Position numbers and translations under genes: made by a program. The notes beneath the pieces are model-generated. The model worked only from the letters and a program-made list of their open reading frames with translations, did no database searches and was not told the origin of the DNA. A DNA stretch of 30,259 nucleotides from a virus. Shown here one piece after another: positions 23,157 through 29,491 of the stretch. Numbering within the stretch: the first letter of the stretch is position 1; every line of letters starts with the position of its first letter. The stretch is from the IMG/VR virus record IMGVR_UViG_3300049215_000086, positions 1-30,259 of that record, one strand, 5' to 3'.

Positions 23157-23303
23157 GCGCGCGCGGTCTGCCATTCGCTGCGCGTCGCCGGCGATGTCCA
23201 GTCCTGCCGGCTGTGCCGGCGCCGCCGGCGTTTTAGAAGTCTGCGTGCCTGCGGCCTTTTTCAAGGCACCCTTGCCGAAGACGAAATCGAGGAATCCACC
23301 CAC
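23004..23303 (-). CDS. small low-complexity protein with QPNDxG repeats
   Basis: 99 residues from a GTG at 23303, directly after TerL; no clear ribosome site. The first 15 residues (GGFLDFVFGKGALKKAAG) are amphipathic and could bind a membrane or protein. Then comes a Pro/Ala linker, then three copies of the NDxGI/L motif (GNDGGIGTRG, PTQPNDAGIKARA, PTQPNDVGLKGG) and an acidic DDDD end. It looks like a disordered peptide with short linear binding sites. Unrecognised. Confidence 0.62.
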   Translation of the reverse strand: MGGFLDFVFGKGALKKAAGTQTSKTPAAPAQPAGLDIAGDAQRMADRARGNDGGIGTRGSTQPTQPNDAGIKARAKSLPKQPTQPNDVGLKGGSQDDDD

Positions 23304-23320
23304 GTCTGCTTAGTAGGCAC

Positions 23321-24841
23321 TCACCGCATCCAGCCAAACTCGCCATTGTTCCGGTCGTCGTCGTCGTGGTATTGGAAACGGGGCGCGACGGGCATGGCAA
23401 ACGTGAGGGCGAGGGCGTCGGCGTCGTCTGGCGATCGCTCGCCGCGCTCCTGGATGCTTTTCTTCGATTCGATCACCAGCTTCGAGCCACCGGGCTTGAT
23501 GTGATAGCCGGGCAGGCACAGCTGCTGGGCGAGGTTCTCGTCGTCGGGGATCGCGCCGAGCAACAAAGCGTCTTTCAGCTGCGAGTACATGTAGGCGCGC
23601 AGATTCGCGAAGTGGAGCGGATCCGGCGACTCGCTTCCAAACCCGACTTCGTAGACGTTGAAGAAGCCCATTGAGCGCAGCGTGGCCACGATGGGCGCGC
23701 CGAACGCGGTATCGACGAACATGGCAGTGATGCGCGTCTCGGGTCGCTGATCTCTGAGCAGCTCGGCGCAAATCGCCACGCGCTGCGTGCGATCGGGATC
23801 CTTCTCACCAGGGATCCGGATCGGGTCGCGGGTGGCCATGTTGAGGCCTCGGCGGAAACGGATTACATTCCACGCGCGGCCGCCGCCAGAAACGTCGAAG
23901 CCGGCGATCAGGGGGTCGAGTAGGGAGTCGGTGAGGACCCGCTGGCGCGCGGCGTCGACGCGTTTGCGGTCGATGTATTGGAGCTCGCTGGCTGACGGTG
24001 GCATGCCGAGAACGCGCACCTTGAAGTAGTCGGATTCCTCGCCATAGTCGTTCTGCCATTCGGCGATGAGCGCTTTGTTGGTGAACTTCGAGGTCCGGCT
24101 GTCGACGCGGCGCGTGTTCCACCTGGTGGCTTTCGCTCCGTGGGTGATCTCGTAAAACTCGCCCGTGTTGCGGACGCACTGGCCCCAGGCGAACATCATG
24201 GGCTCGCCGTCCGTGAGGCCGCCGTACGCCGTCTCGTAGACCTTGTTCGGGACCTCGGACGCTTCGTCGAACAAATACCAGCTGGTCGAGGTCCTCGCGT
24301 GCTGGCCGGCGAACGACTGCGCGTTTTCTTCTTTGCAGGACTGCGCGACCAGCTTCCAGTTTTCGGGGTCCTCTTTCGAGTAAATCCCATGCTGCTGGAT
24401 GTCGAACCAGTGGGACGTGACGCAGAGTCGTCCCCACCATTGGATGGCGGCCCAGGTTCGGGACTCGAGCTGCGTGTACGTGCCGGCTGTGACGGTGCCG
24501 ATCGATCGCGGCCTGGTCGAAAGGATCCACCAGGCTATCCAGGCGCCCATGGCGCTCTTGCCGGTGCCGTGGCCGCTCGACTCGCTCATCAGAATCGGCA
24601 TGACGGGATTGCGGCCGTCGAAGTTGCGCTTCCGGACTTCGCGCGCGAGCGACTCCAGGAATTCGGTTTGATGGCTGTCGGGTCCGGACTCGCCCTCGAG
24701 GGCGCCCTCGCCCCAAGGAAAGCAATCGAGAACGAAGCCCAGCGGATCCGCGTAGTACTCGGCCATTTCTTTGGCGAGCTGGACGTCGTCCTGGGTGCAG
24801 GCGACGAAGCGCAGATGGGGGCTGACGCGGGCGGTGATCAT
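23321..24841 (-). CDS. terL: terminase large subunit
   Basis: 506 residues. ATPase: Walker A GHGTGKS at 90-96, Walker B WYLFDEAS at 188-195 with D192/E193. Nuclease: LIAGFDVSGGG (D316), MFVDTAFGAP (D377) and the C-terminal RSPDDADALALTF (about D475), the three acidic clusters of an RNase H-like domain. The length is normal. It cuts concatemeric DNA and drives it through the portal, with TerS encoded just upstream. The ATG at 24841 has only a weak ribosome site. Confidence 0.95.
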   Translation of the reverse strand: MITARVSPHLRFVACTQDDVQLAKEMAEYYADPLGFVLDCFPWGEGALEGESGPDSHQTEFLESLAREVRKRNFDGRNPVMPILMSESSGHGTGKSAMGAWIAWWILSTRPRSIGTVTAGTYTQLESRTWAAIQWWGRLCVTSHWFDIQQHGIYSKEDPENWKLVAQSCKEENAQSFAGQHARTSTSWYLFDEASEVPNKVYETAYGGLTDGEPMMFAWGQCVRNTGEFYEITHGAKATRWNTRRVDSRTSKFTNKALIAEWQNDYGEESDYFKVRVLGMPPSASELQYIDRKRVDAARQRVLTDSLLDPLIAGFDVSGGGRAWNVIRFRRGLNMATRDPIRIPGEKDPDRTQRVAICAELLRDQRPETRITAMFVDTAFGAPIVATLRSMGFFNVYEVGFGSESPDPLHFANLRAYMYSQLKDALLLGAIPDDENLAQQLCLPGYHIKPGGSKLVIESKKSIQERGERSPDDADALALTFAMPVAPRFQYHDDDDRNNGEFGWMR

Positions 24842-24871
24842 GCTCTAGTGGCTGAGTCGCCGCCCGCGGGC

Positions 24872-24893
24872 TTATGTGATCGTTACGTGATCG
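24872..24893. repeat. 11-bp tandem repeat before terL
   Basis: TTATGTGATCG is followed at once by TTACGTGATCG (one mismatch) in the 54-base gap between the 71-residue gene and terL. It might be a TerS recognition element, but with only two units this is a guess. Confidence 0.35.
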
Positions 24894-24895
24894 AG

Positions 24896-25111
24896 CTACG
24901 CGAGGACGGGCGCGCCGGCTTCGACAGGGTGGGCTGCGTCGACTCCGTCGCGATACACGACGTGAAAGTTGCGCGGGCCCTGGATGGTGATCTCGCACTG
25001 CTTCTCGGAGGTGCGCTGCGCGGCGTACGCGCGCGCCTGGTCTTCCGTGTCGTGCTTGATCGGCGGGTAGCTGGTGCCGTCGAGGTCATCCTTCATTTGC
25101 GTCTGGAACAT
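24896..25111 (-). CDS. hypothetical 71-residue protein
   Basis: The ATG at 25111 follows AAAGGAG at seven bases and overlaps the end of the TerS gene by 26 bases. The protein is soluble and mixed alpha/beta (EDQARAYAAQRTSEKQCEI, then FHVVYRDGVDAAHPV). A small beta-hairpin domain is plausible. It lies between TerS and TerL, so a packaging accessory is possible. The family is not recognised. Confidence 0.65.
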   Translation of the reverse strand: MFQTQMKDDLDGTSYPPIKHDTEDQARAYAAQRTSEKQCEITIQGPRNFHVVYRDGVDAAHPVEAGAPVLA

Positions 25112-25568
25112 GATTCTCCTTTGGGTCAAGTTTCGCAAGTCGCTCAGCTCGGCGCTGGCGGATCGTCTCCGCGATCGAGACCTGGACCGGTCCACCTTCG
25201 GGCCCGGTGAGCTCCACTTTCCGTCCGTAGCGCTCCGGTTTGAGGCCTCGGAGCAAGAACTGCAGCAGCCCGCTGTCGTAGACGCGGCGCTCGCCGACGA
25301 CGTCGCCCTGGTAGTACACGTCTTCGAGTACTCCGTCACGAACGCGCGAAATTGCGATGTCCTCGAGGCGGTCTGCGGCCTCGACCTTCGCCTGGTCGAA
25401 TCTCTGTTTGTAGACGGGCGAGGCCTTCAGCCAGCGATAGTGCAGCCGGCGATCGACGCCGGCGGCCGCGGCGGCCTCCGTCACTGAGCCCGTCAGCCGG
25501 TAGGCCGCGAGAAACGCGTCTGCGTTCGCGTGAGCCTGCTTACGTGGCATGTGGGGTAGGTGGGGCAT
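25086..25568 (-). CDS. terS: terminase small subunit
   Basis: 160 residues. Residues about 18-50 form a helix-turn-helix (FLAAYRLTGSVTEAAAAAGV followed by DRRLHYRWLKASP), then a helical oligomerisation part (FDQAKVEAADRLEDIAISRV). After it comes the conserved DSGLLQFLLRGLKPERYG segment typical of this TerS type. It recognises the packaging site and recruits TerL, whose gene lies two genes on. The ATG at 25568 has AGGCGGG before it; an in-frame ATG six codons later is possible. Confidence 0.88.
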   Translation of the reverse strand: MPHLPHMPRKQAHANADAFLAAYRLTGSVTEAAAAAGVDRRLHYRWLKASPVYKQRFDQAKVEAADRLEDIAISRVRDGVLEDVYYQGDVVGERRVYDSGLLQFLLRGLKPERYGRKVELTGPEGGPVQVSIAETIRQRRAERLAKLDPKENHVPDANEG

Positions 25569-25654
25569 CCCGCCTAGTGTCGTCGGTTGCCCGATTCACT
25601 GACCGCGGTGCGACGCCCCTGCTGCTGCGCTGTGGTGATGAGGAAATAACGATT
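25569..25654. other. short gap before terS, nothing identified
   Basis: No ATG/GTG frame with a ribosome site is seen on either strand in these 86 bases between the holin-like gene and TerS, and no strong inverted repeat. Confidence 0.4.
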
Positions 25655-25840
25655 CTACTTTGTCGCGACGGCCGAGCTGGTCTGCAGCGGCGACGGCAGC
25701 AGGCCCTTGATCAGGGCGTAGACGCCGGCGATCACGGTCGCGATCGTCGCGTGTCCGGCCACAAAGGTCTGGATCTCGGTCGAGAACAGCGACGCGGCGG
25801 TTAGGACGAGCGTCACGACGGACGGGATGAATTTGGTCAT
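25655..25840 (-). CDS. holin-like membrane protein
   Basis: 61 residues from the ATG at 25840 with GGAGG seven to eight bases upstream. Two hydrophobic stretches (FIPSVVTLVLTAASLFSTEI; ATIATVIAGVYALIKGLLP), short and with a polar end, match class II holins. An in-frame ATG at 25924, coupled to the glycosyltransferase stop by TAATG, would add 28 basic residues (NRMLRDVKLLRAVNRF), so two forms may exist. It probably permeabilises the inner membrane for the endolysin; assignment rests on topology and neighbourhood. Confidence 0.68.
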   Translation of the reverse strand: MTKFIPSVVTLVLTAASLFSTEIQTFVAGHATIATVIAGVYALIKGLLPSPLQTSSAVATK

Positions 25841-25923
25841 GTTGATGGTGCCTCCTTGGGTCAGTTCGGAATCGAAACGGTTGACCGCGCGCAGCAGCTT
25901 CACGTCGCGCAGCATGCGGTTCA

Positions 25924-26940
25924 TTAGTTTTCCTCGATCGAGTCCTCGACGCGCGATCGGTTATAGAGTCCGATCGCTTGCTCGAGGGCGGGCTTGGACT
26001 GCGCGATCACGCGGATCCCCTGCTCGTCGTACGCGAGATCCGTGTCCGGATCAAAGCCATGGTCGACCAGGATCTGCCAGCGCTCGCGATAGTAGCGGCG
26101 GGCTTTCGGTCCGTGGAAGTAGTGTTCAATCCGGCCGTTCACGAATCCGACCTCGCCCTTCGTCACGCGCATCGCGGCGGCCTGCCACTCGCGGCAGAGG
26201 CGGAAGAACGACGGCGACATTTTTCCGTGGATCGTGTCGTCGACTTCGCCGATGCAAGCGAAGGCCATGTGATGGTCGGCGGATCCCAGTGGCGCGAAAT
26301 CCATCAGGCCGCGGACGTTCTCGAAAAACAGGCGTGTGCAGGCCCACGCGAACCCGCTGTGGGCGTACTCGTAGGGCTGCGCGGGCCACATCTGTTTCGG
26401 CACGCGGCGCTGGTGCTGGTAGCCGAACGATTTAAAGTGCTGGTAGATTCCGCCGCTCGGCCTCAAGTCGGCGCAGTCCTGCCAGGGCTGGACGACGTGA
26501 AAGTGCTGGAGCTGGTGGAGCGTCTCCTGCGCCCAGTTGCCGTCTCTGAAGAAGACGTCCATGTCGATCCAGGCGAAATATTTGGCGTAGCGGTCGCGCG
26601 CGATCGCGTGGCGGATCCCGAGGTTGATGAGGGGCTCTTTGATCCAGCTTTCGCTGCCCACGCGGACCGGGTAATAGTTCGCGCCCGCGTGCTGCGACGC
26701 TTCTTCGAGTTCGTTCTGCCGATCGCCGAACGTTGCCTCGACGACAGTCAGGTCGACGCAGTCTGTCCTGGCCATGTGGCCGATCCACTCGCGCGCGAGC
26801 CGGTAGCGCGACTGATAGCGGACCGGGTTGCTGCACACCCCGACGACGTGGAGCGTGTTCTGGCTGCGGAGCTGGGCCTTGCTGATGTGCTGGACGAGAT
26901 GGTCGCCATGGAGCGACATCGGTTGAAATTCGGAAACCAC
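25924..26940 (-). CDS. GT-A-like glycosyltransferase
   Basis: 338 residues from the GTG at 26940, chosen because GGAGAGGAGAG lies just upstream; the longer frame is basic shadow over the endolysin end. Residues about 25-40 (NTLHVVGVCSNPVRYQSRY) begin a Rossmann-like strand-helix. YFAWIDMDVFFRDGNW (about 121-136) carries a DxD-type DMD expected to hold the metal and the sugar nucleotide. GSADHHMAFACIGE (about 244-257) is a likely acceptor/catalytic loop. Phage glycosyltransferases modify DNA bases, virion proteins or host surface sugars. Its place in the lysis cassette fits none of these obviously. No membrane helix is seen. Confidence 0.78.
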   Translation of the reverse strand: MVSEFQPMSLHGDHLVQHISKAQLRSQNTLHVVGVCSNPVRYQSRYRLAREWIGHMARTDCVDLTVVEATFGDRQNELEEASQHAGANYYPVRVGSESWIKEPLINLGIRHAIARDRYAKYFAWIDMDVFFRDGNWAQETLHQLQHFHVVQPWQDCADLRPSGGIYQHFKSFGYQHQRRVPKQMWPAQPYEYAHSGFAWACTRLFFENVRGLMDFAPLGSADHHMAFACIGEVDDTIHGKMSPSFFRLCREWQAAAMRVTKGEVGFVNGRIEHYFHGPKARRYYRERWQILVDHGFDPDTDLAYDEQGIRVIAQSKPALEQAIGLYNRSRVEDSIEEN

Positions 26941-26962
26941 TGTAAGACTCTCCTCTCCCTGC

Positions 26963-27370
26963 CTACCCGGGCGACGCGAGCGCTGCGGCCTGCGCGGCCG
27001 GTAGGTGACTTTCGTATCGCATCTGGTAGTCGCCACCGCGATCGATATACCAGGCGATCGAGAGGTTTTTGTTGTTCCCGCCCCACAGCAGAAACGCGGC
27101 GCGCGCGTTCGTCAGCGGGTCGAAGAGGGCTGAAGGCGACGCGTTTGCCGGCGCGAGGAGCTTCGCGTTGATCAGCGATCGGACGCTGGGATCTTTCAGG
27201 TTGATCTGCCAGAGGCCGAACGAATTATCACCCGTCTCGATGTTCCCGTTGTACGCGTCCGGGTTGCCGGCGCTCTCGCGCAGCGCGATCGCTGTCATCG
27301 TGACGGCGACGACGGGCGGAAAGCCAGCCTGGCGCGCGAACTGGTAGATCGCGGGGGGCGTCAGGATCAT
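26963..27370 (-). CDS. endolysin, lysozyme/SLT-like fold
   Basis: 135 residues. VTMTAIALRESAGNPDAYN gives the catalytic Glu (E32) followed by Ser, and NSFGLWQINLKD (50-61) is the GLxQI motif of lytic transglycosylases and goose-type lysozymes. The distance between them (about 20 residues) and the short length fit a single catalytic domain. Residues about 92-115 (AFLLWGGNNKNLSIAWYIDRGG) close the domain. It cleaves peptidoglycan for release, or for entry if virion-borne. No signal peptide, so it needs a holin. GGAG precedes the ATG. Confidence 0.86.
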   Translation of the reverse strand: MILTPPAIYQFARQAGFPPVVAVTMTAIALRESAGNPDAYNGNIETGDNSFGLWQINLKDPSVRSLINAKLLAPANASPSALFDPLTNARAAFLLWGGNNKNLSIAWYIDRGGDYQMRYESHLPAAQAAALASPG

Positions 27371-27495
27371 GGGTGCTCCGGGGCCGCGTGGGCTCTCGCC
27401 GGATCCGGGAAAGGAGAAATGGATTCCGGCGAGGGCTTTGTGCCGCGGCGCGCTGCGCGAACCGGTGATGTCTTGGGATGGACGGTCCTCGCCAC
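27367..27495 (-). CDS. possible 42-residue Pro-rich ORF
   Basis: A GTG at 27495 opens a 42-codon frame whose TGA overlaps the endolysin ATG (ATGA). The peptide is Pro-, Ser- and Arg-rich (SPVRAARRGTKPSPESISPF). There is no clear ribosome site. It fills most of the 146-base gap between the XhlA-like gene and the endolysin, which otherwise holds nothing I can identify. Confidence 0.22.
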   Translation of the reverse strand: MARTVHPKTSPVRAARRGTKPSPESISPFPDPARAHAAPEHP

Positions 27496-27516
27496 GCGTT
27501 TAGTAGTCGCCACTCG

Positions 27517-27717
27517 TCAGTGCTTGAGCATGGCGCTGGCGATGTCGAGTGCGCGGGATCCCAGCGCCAGGGCGCTCAGAATGACGCTCCAGATCACTAG
27601 TTTCCGCAGCTCGTGCAGCTGGCCAGGTTGTCCGTTTCCAACGATTGCGCTCATCTGTGTCTCCAGTCGCGCGAGCCGCGATCCGGTGTCGAGGTTTTCC
27701 TCGCCATGCCCATGCAT
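27517..27717 (-). CDS. small membrane protein, XhlA/holin-like
   Basis: 66 residues. A polar N-terminus with a short coiled coil (SRLARLETQMSAIVG) is followed by one membrane helix (LVIWSVILSALALGSRALDI). This layout matches XhlA-type lysis accessory proteins. The ATG overlaps the stop of the 58-residue frame upstream (TGATG). It is placed before the endolysin and supports a lysis role together with the second holin-like gene at 25655. Confidence 0.68.
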   Translation of the reverse strand: MHGHGEENLDTGSRLARLETQMSAIVGNGQPGQLHELRKLVIWSVILSALALGSRALDIASAMLKH

Positions 27718-27893
27718 CAGTTCAGCTCCGCGAAATAATCAGCTGTCTCCTCAAAGTCGAAGTCGTCAACGATTACGCCGTAGCGGCGCCCTTCTCTTGC
27801 GTGGTGATCCGGCGCGAGCCGGTAGGTGCTTCGGAAACCACGGAGTTGAAGACGTCGTCCGCGACGTTTTTGGCGAGCGCGCTCAGCGTGCAT
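27717..27893 (-). CDS. 58-residue overprinted small protein
   Basis: An ATG at 27893, within the preceding gene in another frame, opens a 58-codon frame whose TGA forms TGATG with the next start. The N-terminal third is Arg-rich, as expected of a shadow. The C-terminal part outside the overlap (YGVIVDDFDFEETADYFAELN minus its first residue) is acidic, aromatic and protein-like. No ribosome site is clear, so the true start is doubtful, but the end looks coding. The function is unknown. Confidence 0.42.
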   Translation of the reverse strand: MHAERARQKRRGRRLQLRGFRSTYRLAPDHHAREGRRYGVIVDDFDFEETADYFAELN

Positions 27894-28186
27894 GTTGCGA
27901 ATTTCACGAAGGCTTTAAGGGGGATCAGCGTCAGGAGTTTCTTGTAGTCGATCGACTTCTCCTTCGCGCACGGTCCGAGTCGGACGGTGAAGCGCTGGCC
28001 GATGACGTTCCACTCCTCGTCCGGCTTCGCGGGGCATAGCTCGCGCAGTGTTTTCTCGAGCACCTTCGCGCGCTCGAGCTTCTGTTTGAGTGGGGCGATC
28101 GCGATCGCGTATTCCTTTTCGATCTGGCCGAGCTCGTCCGCGATCGCGGGGAGGGCTGGCAGGGGCGCAGTTTTCTTCGAGGCCAT
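27773..28186 (-). CDS. hypothetical helical protein
   Basis: 137 residues. Residues about 10-50 (LPALPAIADELGQIEKEYAI ...) form a coiled coil with a leucine pattern. Then comes a beta strand pair (WNVIGQRFTVRLGPCAKEKSID) and a helical end (DYKKLLTLIPLKAFVKFATCTLSALAK). This shape recurs in small phage proteins of unknown role. AGAGGG precedes the ATG, and the palindrome at 28196-28221 sits directly upstream. Confidence 0.7.
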   Translation of the reverse strand: MASKKTAPLPALPAIADELGQIEKEYAIAIAPLKQKLERAKVLEKTLRELCPAKPDEEWNVIGQRFTVRLGPCAKEKSIDYKKLLTLIPLKAFVKFATCTLSALAKNVADDVFNSVVSEAPTGSRRITTQEKGAATA

Positions 28187-28195
28187 GCGCCCTCT

Positions 28196-28221
28196 TAGTC
28201 GTCAAATATATTTGACGGCTA
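28196..28221. promoter_or_regulatory. 26-bp palindromic operator candidate
   Basis: The core 28200-28217, CGTCAAATATATTTGACG, is an exact 18-bp palindrome with no spacer. After one mismatch three more pairs extend it (TAG...CTA), including the HTH gene's stop codon. It is an AT-rich island in GC-rich DNA. The lack of a loop favours a dimeric DNA-binding protein over an RNA hairpin. The HTH protein encoded next to it is the obvious candidate ligand. Confidence 0.7.
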
Positions 28222-28575
28222 CGCTGCGGACGCCAGCGGGACTGCGATCCGATGCTCCTGCATCCAGCGGTACAACGTCGTCCTGCCCTTGCCGAGTAGC
28301 TTCGCGGCCTCTGCGACGTTGCCGTTCGTCTGACGCAGCGCGCGCTCGACGGCGCCGGCTTGCAGCGCTCCGAGGTCGAGGGTGTCCGGACGCGGCCGCG
28401 AGCTCGAGGGCGGGAAGACGCGGTGTCCGTTTCGAAAGCCGGCGATCTTCACTCCCTCGCGCAGGACCTCGATCTCGGTGTCGCGGATCTCGCTCAGGTC
28501 CAGCGCGAGCGAGACGCACTCGAAGAGGTTTGCGTGGGCGGCCAGGTCCATGCCGGCTGTGCGGATCAGGTTCAC
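28219..28575 (-). CDS. Fis-type helix-turn-helix regulator
   Basis: 118 residues from a GTG that overlaps the sigma-factor stop (GTGA). The C-terminus, residues about 69-110 (LGALQAGAVERALRQTNGNV, then AEAAKLLGKGRTTLYRWMQE), is the Fis/NtrC-type DNA-binding domain normally found at the end of sigma-54 activators. There is no AAA+ domain. The N-terminal 60 residues (DLAAHANLFECVSLALDLSEI, EVLREGVKIAGFRNG) are of unknown family. It probably binds palindromic DNA as a dimer. Coupled to a sigma factor, it is likely a regulator of phage transcription; the palindrome just after the gene may be its site. Confidence 0.82.
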   Translation of the reverse strand: MNLIRTAGMDLAAHANLFECVSLALDLSEIRDTEIEVLREGVKIAGFRNGHRVFPPSSSRPRPDTLDLGALQAGAVERALRQTNGNVAEAAKLLGKGRTTLYRWMQEHRIAVPLASAA

Positions 28576-29147
28576 GACGCGAGCTCCCTTCGCAGCAGTG
28601 TGATGATGTTCTCGTGTATTTCCGCGATCTGCCGGCGCCGGCGCCAGTACGCTCGCTTCAGGCGATCGCCGTCTTCGGCGTAATACTGTTCGAGGACGGC
28701 TTGCTGCTGGCGTGTGAGGCGCGCGACGGCGCCCTCGAGGCGCTGGAGCATCAGCTCGTGCGACAGGTCGTCCTGCGGCGCCGCTGCGAGGCGCATCGAA
28801 ATCGGGCGGCCGTCTCCATGTGGGTCGTCGATCGACGGCATGGTGTTCGCGGTGAAGTGTCGCCGGCGCACGGAGTCGAGGATCGCGCCGCGGATGCACG
28901 GTCGCGCGTACGCGGAGAACGGCGTTCCGTTGTGCTCCTTCGGTCGGTACCGCGTCGCGGCGTGCAGCAGGGCCACGTTGCCGGTTGCGATGAGGTCTTC
29001 GAGGTCGAATGACGGCGGCAGCGAGTTGTGGATCCGTCTCGCTATCGGCGGCACGATTTCAAGGTGGGCTTCGACGAGTCGATCGCGTCGCGCTAGAACC
29101 CGGGCGCGGCGGCCGCCTTCGTCGATGGAGACGGGAGTCCGTGACAT
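28572..29147 (-). CDS. phage sigma-70-family sigma factor
   Basis: 191 residues. Region 2 at about 24-97 is clear: VEAHLEIVPPIARRIHNSLP, DLEDLIATGNVALLHAATRY, and TPFSAYARPCIRGAILDSVR, as in FliA/WhiG-type factors (core binding, -10 recognition). Region 3 is short. Region 4 (about 133-190) starts normally (LTRQQQAVLEQYYAEDG) but the HTH is basic and atypical (KRAYWRRRRQIAEIHENI). So it can probably bind core RNA polymerase, with altered -35 recognition. It heads the late operon after one small gene. No good ribosome site is seen before the ATG. Confidence 0.88.
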   Translation of the reverse strand: MSRTPVSIDEGGRRARVLARRDRLVEAHLEIVPPIARRIHNSLPPSFDLEDLIATGNVALLHAATRYRPKEHNGTPFSAYARPCIRGAILDSVRRRHFTANTMPSIDDPHGDGRPISMRLAAAPQDDLSHELMLQRLEGAVARLTRQQQAVLEQYYAEDGDRLKRAYWRRRRQIAEIHENIITLLRRELAS

Positions 29148-29169
29148 GGATTGCTGGATATAGTCGTCG

Positions 29170-29373
29170 TCACTTCAGTCGAGCTCGTAGCTTCTCCAGA
29201 ATGTGGAGTTCCCAGCGATCTTCGGCGAGTCTCTCGTCGGGGAATGCCTCGAGCACCACACCGTGGGCCATGACGAGCCAGGAGTCCATCGAACGGTTGT
29301 AGCGCCACTGGACGCGAGGCTTCGGTGGCCCTGCTGTTGGTGGCCTTTTCCAGGCGATGAAGGGGCGTTCCAT
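29170..29373 (-). CDS. small hypothetical protein, first gene of leftward operon
   Basis: 67 residues; the ATG follows GGAGG. The protein is Trp/Arg-rich (IAWKRPPTAGPPKPRVQWRY) with a mixed alpha/beta C-terminus (SWLVMAHGVVLEAFPDERLA). It is not recognised. As the first gene after the divergent control region it may be expressed early and may influence the following sigma gene. Confidence 0.66.
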   Translation of the reverse strand: MERPFIAWKRPPTAGPPKPRVQWRYNRSMDSWLVMAHGVVLEAFPDERLAEDRWELHILEKLRARLK

Positions 29374-29491
29374 GCGGAGCCTCCGAGGGACCGTTCGGAG
29401 CCCGAACGTACTAGTATTAGCGTCTATTGTGCGAAATCTCGCTGAAATTCACAATCTTTTCACGCGGAAATCCTCGTGGTTTCGGCGCTAT
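29374..29491. promoter_or_regulatory. divergent control region with two dyads
   Basis: The two operons diverge from these 118 bases, which are AT-richer than the flanks. CGTTCGG-AGC-CCGAACG (29392-29408) is a perfect 7+7 operator-like dyad 19 bases before the leftward start. ATTGTG (29426-29431) and CACAAT (29450-29455) form a second, spaced dyad. Between them lie TAGTAT and TATTGT, possible -10 elements, but no convincing -35 pair, so exact promoters cannot be placed. Confidence 0.6.

Noticed and set aside
25924-27036. Longer start of the glycosyltransferase
   Set aside because: The extra 32 residues are basic, overlap the endolysin, and lack a ribosome site; the GTG at 26940 has a very strong one.
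27773-28186. Gam-like host-nuclease inhibitor
   Set aside because: Only a general coiled-coil plus strand layout is shared; no specific motif supports it.
28219-28899. 226-residue version of the HTH protein
   Set aside because: The added N-terminus is an Arg/Pro-rich shadow of the sigma gene. The GTG at 28575, overlapping the sigma stop, fits the operon.
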